Source: Paenibacillus tundrae (GTDB lineage: Bacteria; Bacillota; Bacilli; Paenibacillales; Paenibacillaceae). Taken from it: DNA of 64,000 nucleotides. Position 1 is the first letter of the stretch; each line of letters starts with the position of its first letter. Location: NCBI RefSeq assembly GCF_030812775.1, contig NZ_JAUSTI010000009.1, positions 211,788-275,787 on the forward strand, given 5' to 3'. Below are positions 43,450 through 51,612 of this stretch, piece by piece. A program made the translations under genes and the position numbers. The notes under the pieces were generated by a model that worked only from the letters and a program-made list of their open reading frames with translations, was not told the origin of the DNA and made no database searches.

Positions 43450-43655
43450 TGTTCAAAAAGGTCGGTTTTCAGTACAGAGAAAATGGATGAAGATAGAAAT
43501 GGAGTAGCGGAGCGTAGGCAAAACTACGTGAGCAACTACATTGTTTCCGAAGGAAACAAGCTTCGTAAGCATCCACTTATTTTGGCTGAATCCCATATTC
43601 GAAGCTGAGATGCCGCTCGCGCATCCTTCGTAATCAAAAGCGGACTTTTTGAACA
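43450..43655. repeat. MITE-like element, full copy (206 bp)
   Basis: The element has imperfect 20-bp terminal inverted repeats: TGTTCAAAAAGGTCGG at the left and CGGACTTTTTGAACA at the right, with the outer 11 bp exact. Inside are small hairpins (CGTAG/CTACG at about 43513-43529 and TTGTTTCC/GGAAACAA at 43541-43559). No transposase is encoded; the open frame across it (43321-43608) is incidental. A shorter relative lies at 57404-57568 and remnants at 51462-51534, 11355-11386 and 48223-48241. Confidence 0.75.
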
Positions 43656-43661
43656 ACCTCT

Positions 43662-44537
43662 TCAAAATAATTCGAGTTGTTCTGGCCCTGGCTCCTCTTC
43701 TACAATCGTCTTATCGGGAAATGGCTTTATTGGAATATCCAGTAGATCCATCATCATACGTGCATTTGCTGCGGCGTCTCCACCAGAATTATTGTTGAAG
43801 ATAACATATACATCCTTGCTCTGCTCCTGCAATTGCTCCAGATAACCTTTCCATTCCTGTAGCTCTTCCTCATTATAGCGATACAGATAACGGGTCTCGC
43901 GCCAATTAGGCGCACCATTTTGGTGCCATCCCGATACGTTTCGACCATGCATACGAACGAGTGTCATCTCTGGATCTGTAGCCTGAGGCACAATAGGGAT
44001 TGAGCCTTGTCCTGCTTGAGGTTCATCGCATACACTGTGAATCCAGCCCTGTTCTTTCAGGAAGGATAACGTACGTTCACGCATGGCATCTTCATACCAA
44101 CTGCGGTGACGGAACTCAATGGCACATGGAATACCTTCCATCCTTAGTCTAACTTCTCGTAGTTCATTTACATTCTCTCGATTGCAGTCAAACCAAGGTG
44201 GGAATTGGAACAGTGCTGCCTGCATTTTGCCAGCCTCCATCATCGGCTCCAATGACTCTCGAAAAGCTGTATACATCTCTGATGTACTATTGAAATAAGG
44301 CTTGCCCCGCAGGTGCCCTGTCATTCCCTGATAGGCCTTGACTATAAAAGCAAAGGAATCTGGCGTTTCTGCCGCCCAGCGCGCCATCCGATCTCTAGGT
44401 TGAACGGCGTAGAAGGTACTATCCACCTCAACGGTTGTGAAAAATTGCCCATATAAGGCAAGCTTGTCTTTGGCTTTTGTACGATGTGCATAGAGATCTT
44501 CCTGATCTCCCCATCCGGTGAGTCCAATTCGAATGAT
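43662..44537 (-). CDS. DUF72 (YecE-like) protein
   Basis: This 291-residue cytosolic protein belongs to DUF72: the start reads MIRIGLTGWGDQEDLY, followed by FTTVEVDSTFYAVQPRDRMARWAAETPDSFAFIVKA, then ALFQFPPWF, AIEFRHRSWY and VRMHGRN, with a C-terminal VYVIFNNNSGGDAAANARMM. This TIM-barrel-like family is widespread but has no established reaction. On the minus strand a perfect GGAGGTGATC is followed by ATC ATC ATC ATT CGA. The GTG at 44546 is part of the ribosome-binding site itself, so the start is probably ATC 44537 (8 nt spacing), giving the family's usual MIRIG start. The last codons abut the MITE-like element. Confidence 0.93.
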   Translation of the reverse strand: MIRIGLTGWGDQEDLYAHRTKAKDKLALYGQFFTTVEVDSTFYAVQPRDRMARWAAETPDSFAFIVKAYQGMTGHLRGKPYFNSTSEMYTAFRESLEPMMEAGKMQAALFQFPPWFDCNRENVNELREVRLRMEGIPCAIEFRHRSWYEDAMRERTLSFLKEQGWIHSVCDEPQAGQGSIPIVPQATDPEMTLVRMHGRNVSGWHQNGAPNWRETRYLYRYNEEELQEWKGYLEQLQEQSKDVYVIFNNNSGGDAAANARMMMDLLDIPIKPFPDKTIVEEEPGPEQLELF

Positions 44538-44772
44538 GATGATCACCTCCAGTGTAATGCAGGAATATCTGAATAATTACCCGGTTCGAACCGCTTCGAC
44601 TATGTTTAACATTATATCGTGGGGTTTCAGAGCATTCAATGTGAATGAGGCATGGAAGCTTTGAGTTTAAACGACAAAGACGATACAATGACTAGAAGCT
44701 TATCATGAAAGTGAAAATGTACCAGCATATGACAGATAGAAAGGCTATTGACCATATGGAGGGCGAGAAGCA

Positions 44773-45519
44773 ATGACGGAATGGTATGAGAAGAGTTTTG
44801 GTGAGGACTATCTACTGGTGTACAAACATCGCGATGTGCAAGGAGCCTATCAGGAAGTACATAAAATGATCAATTGGTTGCAGCTTGAGCCTAATTCGAG
44901 AGTGCTGGATCTGTGCTGCGGTATGGGGCGACATTCACTGGCACTTGCTGACGCCGGCTTTCAAGTGACAGGTATTGATCTATCTGATGTACTTTTGCGC
45001 GAAGCACGAGATATGGATACAGACAACCGTGTAGAGTGGGTTCATGCGGACATGCGAGAGCTACCATTAAAAGGTGGATTTGATGCTGTAGTTAACCTGT
45101 TTACATCCTTCGGTTATTTCAAAGAAGATGGAGAGCAGCTCAAGGTACTGCAGGTTATTCATCGCATGCTGAAGCCAGGGGGCAGTTTTATCATTGACTT
45201 TATGAACACAGCCTATGTGACTCGTCATCTGGTAGCCCAATCAACCCGTGAAGACGAAGGACAGTACATTGAAGAGTTTCGCAAGATAGAGGATGGATTT
45301 GTACAAAAGGAAATACGTATTACGGACACAACTATACCTGACCAGAAGGCGCGTGTATATCATGAGCGGGTCAAGTTGTATAGCCGTGAACAATTAAGCC
45401 ATTTGTTACACGAGGCAGGTCTGATCGTCGATCAGGTTCATGGAGGATATGATGAAGAGAAATATGATGAACAGGAATCGTCACGTATGATCTTTGTGGG
45501 TCATCGTCCTGAAGAGTAA
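44773..45519 (+). CDS. Class I SAM-dependent methyltransferase
   Basis: This 248-residue cytosolic methyltransferase has SAM motif I VLDLCCGMGRHSLALADAG (about residues 43-61), motif II GIDLSDVLLREA, the acidic VHADMRELPL loop and motif III LKPGGSFIIDFMN. The substrate is unknown; the fold is of the Methyltransf_25/11 type. GGAGGGCGAG precedes ATG 44773. The MBL-hydrolase gene begins 20 bp later in the same direction, so the two probably form an operon. Confidence 0.92.
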   Translation: MTEWYEKSFGEDYLLVYKHRDVQGAYQEVHKMINWLQLEPNSRVLDLCCGMGRHSLALADAGFQVTGIDLSDVLLREARDMDTDNRVEWVHADMRELPLKGGFDAVVNLFTSFGYFKEDGEQLKVLQVIHRMLKPGGSFIIDFMNTAYVTRHLVAQSTREDEGQYIEEFRKIEDGFVQKEIRITDTTIPDQKARVYHERVKLYSREQLSHLLHEAGLIVDQVHGGYDEEKYDEQESSRMIFVGHRPEE

Positions 45520-45539
45520 GGAATGGAGAGTTATCATTT

Positions 45540-46529
45540 ATGAAGAGATCAGAAGCGATAACCATGCCGGAATACATACAACGGGTCAAGATAACCATGT
45601 CTTTTCCTTTACGTTGGGTGAACAGTTATGTATTACATGAAACGGATGGAACGGTTACGATTGTAGATCCAGGGCCGCGTAGCAGTGAGACCGAACTAGA
45701 GTGGCAGGAAGCGCTAGCGAGTTTAGGATTATCTTTTCAATCCATTAGCCAAATTGTGTTAACGCATCATCATCCAGATCATCTTGGCTTGTCGGGCTGG
45801 CTGCAGCAAAAGACGGGTGCTCCTGTGCGCATGTCTAGTCGATCCATGAAAGAGGCAGAGTACATGTGGGGGCAGAACGCCACCATTAATGTCGTGCTAC
45901 CTGAATATTATGCACAGCATGGGATGCCAGCAGATAAGACAAAACAGATTCATGAGCACATGGAGAGCTTTGATTCGCAGATTACCCCTCTTCCAGAGAT
46001 AACTTCTATAGAAGATGGTGAGTGGTTGCAGATGGGAGGCCAGCGGTGGATGGCGGTGGAAACAGGAGGACATGCTCCGGGGCATTTATCCTTTTATGCT
46101 CCCGAGTCGAGAGAGATCCTGTGCGGTGATGCTGTTTTGCCACAGATTTCGCCTAATGTAAGTCTTCAGCCCGGAAGTGACCCTCAGCCCTTACTATCTT
46201 ATATGGAGGGGTTGCATCGTCTTGGGGCTTTGGAAGTGGAGCGAGCATATCCTGGGCATCGTAATCCGTTTCTTCATTTCAATGAACGAACGGTTCACCT
46301 GCTCACGCATCATGAGGAACGACTTCAGAAGATGGCTGAGCGAGTAGCGGAGGCACCTGTGAGTGCGTATGACCTTTGTTTATTCATGTTCAGCGATCGC
46401 TTGAGCACCCATCAGCTACGATTTGCAATGAGTGAAACGTTAGCACATTTACAAGAGCTGGTTCGGAGAGGGCTCGTTGTTCAGCAGGAACAGAGAGACG
46501 GTATGTTTTTGTTTAACATCAAGAAGTAA
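45540..46529 (+). CDS. MBL-fold metallo-hydrolase
   Basis: This 329-residue protein has the metallo-beta-lactamase motif LTHHHPDHLGLSG (about residues 78-90), further ligands in ETGGHAPGHLSFYAP and LCGDAVLPQISP (Asp), and a final AYPGHRNP His. The C-terminal ~90 residues (HEERLQKMAERV, LAHLQELVRRGLVVQQEQRDG) form a winged-helix-like extension, as in LACTB2/Lactamase_B_2-related proteins. The reaction is unknown; a thioesterase or glyoxalase-II-like esterase is plausible. Start ATG 45540 has GGAGAG at 9 nt; ATG 45564 is an alternative. Confidence 0.92.
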   Translation: MKRSEAITMPEYIQRVKITMSFPLRWVNSYVLHETDGTVTIVDPGPRSSETELEWQEALASLGLSFQSISQIVLTHHHPDHLGLSGWLQQKTGAPVRMSSRSMKEAEYMWGQNATINVVLPEYYAQHGMPADKTKQIHEHMESFDSQITPLPEITSIEDGEWLQMGGQRWMAVETGGHAPGHLSFYAPESREILCGDAVLPQISPNVSLQPGSDPQPLLSYMEGLHRLGALEVERAYPGHRNPFLHFNERTVHLLTHHEERLQKMAERVAEAPVSAYDLCLFMFSDRLSTHQLRFAMSETLAHLQELVRRGLVVQQEQRDGMFLFNIKK

Positions 46530-46573
46530 GTGCGTGATGATGTGTTACACTTCGTTAACGTGCGTTTAATCAT

Positions 46574-46618
46574 AAGGTTCTGGACCAGAGATGTTCTCTG
46601 ACCAGAGCCTTCTTTGTG
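46574..46618 (+). terminator. Terminator after the methyltransferase/MBL operon
   Basis: AAGGTTCTGG pairs with CCAGAGCCTT, with an inner AGAG/TCTC stem. It is followed by CTTTGTGTT. Confidence 0.65.
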
Positions 46619-46765
46619 TTGAACTTTTTTTGGCGGAAACTGTATTGTAAATTCCTTGATCTAACTGTAAAGCTTTAGCCTTTCTTAACGGTTCATTCAT
46701 CTGCTTTTAAGCCAGCCTACCTAAGATAGGAACATGAACTTCACCACAGAAGGTAGGGAAGATCG

Positions 46766-47176
46766 ATGAAGGCAAAACGTAACCAATGGAGAAAATGGCA
46801 AGCCTCGGCCGCAGCAACATTAGTGGTGGCTGCACTCTTTCAATATGTAAGATCTTCGGATGCTTTTGACGTCGCTTATGCATCTGCGAACGGAACAGAT
46901 ACAAGTAACACCATCAACAGTGAGGTGGCTACGCGCGATGACGTAATAGATGAATGGGACAACAGTCGAACGAACAGCTCTAGTCCGAGCCTTCAGTACA
47001 ACCAAGATTACGGAAACAACCAGAGTCGTGGAGGTGGAGATGGGTCAAGTGGTTTGGCACCATACTCCAATTACTCCAGAACAGCACCAAGCGGCAATTC
47101 AACGGATAAACAGAATCAGCAAAATGATTCAAGAACCTTTAGTGGCAGTTATCAGTCACGTACAGGTGCATCATGA
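46766..47176 (+). CDS. Small exported, Ser/Asn/Gly-rich protein ending in TGAS, first gene of ApbE operon
   Basis: This 136-residue protein has a basic N-terminus, a hydrophobic segment (about residues 13-27) and a long low-complexity region rich in Ser, Asn, Gly, Asp and Gln, probably disordered outside the membrane. No family is recognised. Its last residues are QSRTGAS. The TGA-S/T core resembles the Dxx(S/T)GA(S/T) flavinylation motif that ApbE uses, but the Asp is replaced by Gln and the usual FMN-binding domain is absent. The stop overlaps the apbE start by 4 nt. GGTAGGGAAG precedes ATG 46766. Confidence 0.7.
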   Translation: MKAKRNQWRKWQASAAATLVVAALFQYVRSSDAFDVAYASANGTDTSNTINSEVATRDDVIDEWDNSRTNSSSPSLQYNQDYGNNQSRGGGDGSSGLAPYSNYSRTAPSGNSTDKQNQQNDSRTFSGSYQSRTGAS

Positions 47177-48222
47177 GCCGGGTTGAGCAGCCACAGGCAA
47201 TCCTTCCGCGGGTTTCTCGCTTCCGCGCGATGAATACGGTGATCGAGGTGCAGTTAGTTACGGGCCAGGAGGAAGCCGAGCATGCTGCGGATCTAGTACA
47301 GAATTGGTTTGAAACACAGGAGAGACGTTTTAGCCGATTTGTACCGGATAGTGAGCTTAACCGGCTGAATCGCTCTATAGGCTGGTTGCCTGTTTCTGCT
47401 GCGATGGATGAAGTGCTAAGCCTTGCCTACGGATACATTGGTCATACGGAAGGCATCTTTCAGCCAGGTATTGCCCAAGCACTTCGTCAGCAAGGATACG
47501 ATGTAAGCTCTGAGCAGTTGCAATCAGACCAGCTTAAAGAACAGCTGGATTATAGCCACACAGCACAGCCGTTATCTTCTACCTCATCAGATGAAAAATT
47601 TGATTACTGTCGTCCTGGGTGGATGCACAGAGAGGGGAGCCGAATGGTTCACTTAGACCCTGGTACTGAGCTGGATCTTGGCGGTATCGTCAAAGGGTGG
47701 GCTGTAGAACGTATAGTAGACTGGTTGCAACGTTCACTCCATATTCCTGCTGGGATGATTAATGCGGGCGGTGATATTCAGGTCTGGGGCACACCTGCTC
47801 ATACCAGCTGGACGCTCTATATCACCGACCCGTTCTTGGAGAAGCGCAATCTGACAGGTAGCATTCAGTTAGATGGTGGAGCAGTTGCGACGTCGAGTCT
47901 AGCGCGGAGACAATGGATGCATCCTAGCGGTAACGGTCAAATGGCTCACCATTTAATCGACCCTCGAACGATGCAGTCCGCGAATACGGATATCGTACAG
48001 TGTACTGTTCTGGGGCAACACACCTCCCAATGCGAGATTATAGCGAAGACCGTTTGCATTCTGGGAAGTGAAGAAGCGATTCGTTGGTTGAATCGGCATT
48101 ACGACCGACATGACGTGTTATGGGTGACGCGGGACGGCAGTATGTGGTTCAGAGGAAATACAGAAAAGTTAGCTGAGCGCTGGCCTGGCTTTGATCCCGA
48201 TCACCGTTTTAGCCTAATTTAA
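47173..48222 (+). CDS. apbE: FAD:protein FMN transferase (ApbE)
   Basis: This 349-residue enzyme transfers FMN from FAD to a Ser/Thr of a target protein. ApbE motifs: FRAMNTVIEVQLV near the start, RFSRFVPDSELNRLN, the conserved LDLGGIVKGWAVERIVDWL (about residues 172-190) and MINAGGDIQVWG (about 196-207), then GGAVATSSLARRQWMHP and AHHLIDPRT. No signal peptide is present, unusual for an enzyme acting on exported proteins, so modification before export or a cytosolic target should be considered. It is coupled by ATGA overlap to the small exported protein and followed by a ferric-reductase-like membrane protein. Confidence 0.92.
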   Translation: MSRVEQPQAILPRVSRFRAMNTVIEVQLVTGQEEAEHAADLVQNWFETQERRFSRFVPDSELNRLNRSIGWLPVSAAMDEVLSLAYGYIGHTEGIFQPGIAQALRQQGYDVSSEQLQSDQLKEQLDYSHTAQPLSSTSSDEKFDYCRPGWMHREGSRMVHLDPGTELDLGGIVKGWAVERIVDWLQRSLHIPAGMINAGGDIQVWGTPAHTSWTLYITDPFLEKRNLTGSIQLDGGAVATSSLARRQWMHPSGNGQMAHHLIDPRTMQSANTDIVQCTVLGQHTSQCEIIAKTVCILGSEEAIRWLNRHYDRHDVLWVTRDGSMWFRGNTEKLAERWPGFDPDHRFSLI

Positions 48223-48241
48223 GTTGTTCAAAAAGTCGCTT
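48223..48241. repeat. Terminal fragment of the MITE-like repeat
   Basis: GTTGTTCAAAAAGTCGC is the complement of the right end of the 43450-43655 element with one base missing. It begins immediately after the apbE stop codon. Confidence 0.45.
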
Positions 48242-48289
48242 GAACGCGCATTTTAGACGACAATTCTATCGGATGTGGGGGAGCCGCTT

Positions 48290-48949
48290 ATGGCACAATG
48301 GATTGTAGATTATCTACCAACCTGGAGTTTAATTCGAATTAGTGGTATAGCCGCCTATCTATTGCTCTTTGCAGGTGTGTTTCTAGGCATTGCTCAAGGT
48401 ATGCCGGCAGCAAAGGGAAAGCCAAAAGCGGTGATGTATAAATGGCATACGAGAACCACGTGGATCGCATTTGGATTGGGACTTGCTCATGCGCTAATCT
48501 TGTATATAGATCATTACAGTCCGTTTAGCTGGAGTGAATTGTTGATTCCATTTACAGCCGCGGTGCATCCGATTGGAAGTGGACTAGGTACGTTGTCCTT
48601 TTATGGACTGGTCATTGTTTTACTGTCTAGTGATCTTCGTAACAAGTTTGGCCGCAAATGGTGGTTTATCTTCCATATGTTGTCCTATCCGGTGTTCGTC
48701 GGCTTACTCATCCATGGATTTGTGATAGGCTCGGATTCCAGTAACGTATGGATGCGATTGTTGTACGTATTCACTGGTTTGAGTATGATCGGAATGACTG
48801 TGTTGCGTGGTTTGATGCGGGAGCGCAAAGGACCTGAGATTACAATTGGTCGCAAACCTATGCCGACTGAACCCACTGTTGAACGGAATTGGAGTGAGGT
48901 ATATCAATTTGCAAGAGTAGGCGTAGGCAGACAGGAGCATTTAAAATAG
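48290..48949 (+). CDS. Ferric-reductase-like transmembrane cytochrome b protein
   Basis: This 219-residue membrane protein has about six helices. It fits the ferric reductase-like transmembrane (MsrQ/YedZ-related) domain: His residues in MYKWHTRTTWIAFGLGLAHALI and in IFHMLSYPVFVGLLIHGF are placed to bind two b-type hemes. The short cytoplasmic tail has no FAD/NAD-binding domain, so it relies on partner proteins for electrons. Being the third gene after a small exported protein and ApbE suggests a trans-membrane electron-transfer chain to a flavinylated extracytoplasmic acceptor. ATG 48290 is 6 nt after GGGGGAG; an in-frame GTG at 48275 overlaps that site. Confidence 0.85.
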   Translation: MAQWIVDYLPTWSLIRISGIAAYLLLFAGVFLGIAQGMPAAKGKPKAVMYKWHTRTTWIAFGLGLAHALILYIDHYSPFSWSELLIPFTAAVHPIGSGLGTLSFYGLVIVLLSSDLRNKFGRKWWFIFHMLSYPVFVGLLIHGFVIGSDSSNVWMRLLYVFTGLSMIGMTVLRGLMRERKGPEITIGRKPMPTEPTVERNWSEVYQFARVGVGRQEHLK

Positions 48950-48960
48950 TTATGTGACAG

Positions 48961-48988
48961 AGTTGGCTCTACGGAGCCAACTTTTTTG
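48961..48988 (+). terminator. Terminator of the ApbE operon
   Basis: AGTTGGCTC and GAGCCAACT form a perfect stem with a TACG loop, followed by TTTTTTGT. Confidence 0.9.
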
Positions 48989-49083
48989 TGTAGTGCGTAG
49001 ATAATAGTAGTAATTAGCATGAAAAATAGATAGTGTTATAATTTTATGGAATAAAAATAAGTTTTGTCTGGAGGGAAATTAGT

Positions 49084-49572
49084 ATGTTTAGAAAACTTGA
49101 ATTGAAAGAACTTTCTTTATCCTTTGGAGGTATCGGAGTCACGCTTGAGAAGAAAGGAAATGAATTGAAACATGAGATTCTTAGAGAAATGTTTGTTATC
49201 AGACATACATTATCAGATTTTTATTACCGATATGAAGCTATAAACGATAAGATGTCTTATGAAGAGCCAGATGAAGAAACTCGATCAGAGACAATCGCTA
49301 ACTTAATGTTTGAGAAAGTGTTTGAGACTTATTTAGATTTATCCAAATTCTTTTTAGGCAGTAAATATTTTGTGCTTCTTACTAAGCAAGAAAGGCAGAG
49401 GACTTTATCAGTTTTTGATAACATTACTAGTGTGAAGGTTAGTATGGAGGAAAATGAGGATTTTTATCTAGATGCTTATGAACAAGTAGAATTAATGGAA
49501 GATTTAAATGTTTTATTTCATAAAATTGATAAAGAAATTGAAGCTATTATTGAAACGATTGATCAGAACTGA
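49084..49572 (+). CDS. Unknown AT-rich accessory protein, 162 aa
   Basis: No family is recognised. The protein is soluble, acidic and mostly helical, with coiled-coil-like Glu/Lys patterns in both halves (LEKKGNELKHEILREMF; ELMEDLNVLFHKIDKEIEAI). GGAGGG lies before ATG 49084. The gene and the next one are clearly more AT-rich than their surroundings, which suggests horizontal gain. They are separated by 29 bp and share direction, so they form a unit. A partner or antitoxin-like role for the downstream nuclease-like protein is an inference only. Confidence 0.75.
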   Translation: MFRKLELKELSLSFGGIGVTLEKKGNELKHEILREMFVIRHTLSDFYYRYEAINDKMSYEEPDEETRSETIANLMFEKVFETYLDLSKFFLGSKYFVLLTKQERQRTLSVFDNITSVKVSMEENEDFYLDAYEQVELMEDLNVLFHKIDKEIEAIIETIDQN

Positions 49573-49601
49573 TTGTAACTTAAGCATATAGGAGTGGGAG
49601 A

Positions 49602-50579
49602 TTGAATTACAATGAGAAGGATATTAGAGAAAAAATTAAAGAGTCAGGATATGCGGCATATTTTCCCTGTTCTCGATGTCACGAAGATCATGATCAATGG
49701 TATGAAGGATTAACTAATTTTGATAATTGCCCAGACTTGTTTAGCGGATGTGAGTGGATTTCAATTGGAAATCGTTTTATAAATTTTGTGAACAACGAAG
49801 AGTCCACAAATTATAAATTGTCATTGTGTCCTGATAAGGAGAAAAAGGGCAATAAAATTGATTCAAAAAAACCAGATTTGTTATTTAATAATTCCACATC
49901 AAAGAGATTTGTAGTTGAGGTAAAGGAACTTCATGAGCTTATCCCTCAGAAAAACCAAGATGCTAAGTCTTTTTCAGAACTCGCTCGAAATATTGGTGTT
50001 GCGATTTTATTAGATAAACCAAGACTGAAAGCACTCCCGTATGGATTAACAATGGATGTAAATGTTAGGTGGGGAAAAAACGAGAAACAAAAATATACTT
50101 TGGAAATACTAAAAAATATGAAGAGAATTCTAGCTAATGGATTTGCAAACTCACCTGAAGAATCAGAATTTTTTGAGGTGGGAGGGATTAATTTCTGCTT
50201 CATGATTTTAGACGAGGAAAGTGCAATTGAAAATAATGTGAGTGATGGAGAAGTTAAAATTATTGGCCCAATCAGTTTTGGTACAACGAGGGACTTGAAA
50301 CCTTCAAGAGAAAGAATTCAACAATATTTAGACAAGGTATTTAAGTCCTGTGAAAAAAAGTTTGAATTCTACATAGATTCTGATTATAGAAGAGCCTTAC
50401 TTATTGTTGATGAAAGTAATTATATTAGTCAACTGGTTTATTCTGAGCTTAGTAAAGTGAAGATGTCATATGATCAAAATTTTGAAATTTGGTTTGCTTC
50501 CCGAATTTATGAGGAGATTGATGAGTATGGAAACGAAGAATTTTATGGCTCTTATGATTTTAAAAAAGTCATTTTATAA
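49602..50579 (+). CDS. Unknown AT-rich protein with PD-(D/E)XK-like nuclease motif, 325 aa
   Basis: No named family is recognised. Residues ~91-109 read PDLLFNN...FVVEVKEL: a PD, 13 residues, then E-V-K, the spacing and residues of the PD-(D/E)XK nuclease core (metal Asp, then Glu and Lys on the next strand). Near the N-terminus is CSRCHEDHDQW, a possible metal knuckle. The remainder is a mixed alpha/beta domain. TTG 49602 follows GGAGTGGGAG. Low GC and the paired small gene upstream suggest an acquired defence-type or restriction-like module, but no homologous system is recognised. Confidence 0.75.
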   Translation: MNYNEKDIREKIKESGYAAYFPCSRCHEDHDQWYEGLTNFDNCPDLFSGCEWISIGNRFINFVNNEESTNYKLSLCPDKEKKGNKIDSKKPDLLFNNSTSKRFVVEVKELHELIPQKNQDAKSFSELARNIGVAILLDKPRLKALPYGLTMDVNVRWGKNEKQKYTLEILKNMKRILANGFANSPEESEFFEVGGINFCFMILDEESAIENNVSDGEVKIIGPISFGTTRDLKPSRERIQQYLDKVFKSCEKKFEFYIDSDYRRALLIVDESNYISQLVYSELSKVKMSYDQNFEIWFASRIYEEIDEYGNEEFYGSYDFKKVIL

Positions 50580-50679
50580 GAGTGAAAGGGTTTGAGATAT
50601 CCTCGCGTAGCAAGTGCATCTACTGCGCTCATCTGTGCACCTGTTGATTTATCAGTCTTTCTTATGGAAAATGACAAAC

Positions 50680-50730
50680 AAGCTAACCATCCTGTCTCTA
50701 GTCAGTCATAGAGTATGGATGGATTAGCTT
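50680..50730 (-). terminator. Hairpin between the AT-rich module and the pgpA-like gene
   Basis: AAGCTAACCATCC (50680-50692) pairs with GGATGGATTAGCTT (50717-50730, one bulge), with an inner CTCTA/TAGAG stem. On the minus strand it is followed by GTTTGTCATTTT, fitting the end of the pgpA-like gene. Confidence 0.6.
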
Positions 50731-50754
50731 GAACGGGAAATATGTGCTTATGAC

Positions 50755-51321
50755 TTAAATGGCATCATCGCTTACGGGCTTCTCACCAAGCTCTTTTTCA
50801 CGCTCGGACTGTTTGCGATGGGCAATACGGCTACTTGCTGCCGATGCAATTGCACCTACAATGTCATCAAGGAATGTGTGCACAGGACCATGGCTCTTAT
50901 CATTTAGACGTTCTAGCACCCCTGGTTTAAGCTTGTCCACATACCCGTAATTGGTGAAACCGATGCTGCCGTATACATTCACGATGGAAAAGGCGAGAAT
51001 CTCATCGACGCCGTAGAGCCCCTCATCATTCTCAATCATCTCTTGCAAAGGCGCAAGGAGTTGACCTTGCTCAGCTAGCAAGTCGAGTTGAATACCTGTC
51101 AGTACAGCGTTCTGGACTTCACGCTTCTTCAGTACCATCTCTACATTTTCAATACATTCTTCCATGGTAAGGTCTGGGTAATACTTCTTCTGAAGAAACA
51201 TGACGAGTTCCGCGATCTCAAGGATCTTCACGCCCCGTTTATGTAACCATTCCCGGGTTGCCTCCGCGACTTTGCGGCTATTGAGGCTATAAGGGATTTT
51301 TTCTTGCTCAGGATGTTCCAT
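50755..51321 (-). CDS. Phosphatidylglycerophosphatase A-like protein (PgpA/YutG family)
   Basis: This 188-residue protein matches the short Firmicute PgpA family: LHKRGVKILEIAELVMFLQKKYYPDLTMEEC, then DEILAFSIVNVYGSIGFTNYGYVDKLKPGVL and the conserved FLDDIVGAIASAASSRIAHR. The family is linked to dephosphorylation of phosphatidylglycerophosphate, although Bacillus members of this short type are barely studied. There are no strong membrane helices. ATG 51321 follows GAGGAGG by 8 nt; an upstream in-frame ATG lies before that site. It is monocistronic. Confidence 0.87.
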   Translation of the reverse strand: MEHPEQEKIPYSLNSRKVAEATREWLHKRGVKILEIAELVMFLQKKYYPDLTMEECIENVEMVLKKREVQNAVLTGIQLDLLAEQGQLLAPLQEMIENDEGLYGVDEILAFSIVNVYGSIGFTNYGYVDKLKPGVLERLNDKSHGPVHTFLDDIVGAIASAASSRIAHRKQSEREKELGEKPVSDDAI

Positions 51322-51461
51322 GGGCGATTCCTCCTCTGATGTTAGCAATGCCAATATTCTTGTCTCCTAATACGTTATTAACCGTTTTAGGTTTCTTTAT
51401 TATTTTTATGAAGCAAAAGTAGATTTTTTTTTCATTTAAGACCGGTTAGAATCATGATGCT

Positions 51462-51534
51462 AAAGGTGGTTTTCAGTTGTTGAGACGATGGGAAGAAAAT
51501 AGAAATGAAGTAGCGGGTTTTTGGAACAACCTCT
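51462..51534. repeat. Internally deleted copy of the MITE-like repeat
   Basis: AAAGGTGGTTTTCAG, GATGGGAAGAAAATAGAAAT and GAAGTAGCGG match the left half of the element at 43450-43655. They are followed at once by TTTTTGGAACAACCTCT, its right end. The 290-bp gap between the divergent pgpA-like and gerM genes holds nothing else recognisable. Confidence 0.6.
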
Positions 51535-51612
51535 AAAAAGTAGTTATTTTTTGAACGAAGGCTCGTATACATGGTAGTACAAACTGTAAAAATGATGAGG
51601 GGGAACGAGATC

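Noticed and set aside
43321..43608. 95-codon open frame after the carbohydrate locus
   Set aside because: It spans a hairpin terminator and the MITE-like repeat, lacks a ribosome-binding site, and its sequence is not protein-like.
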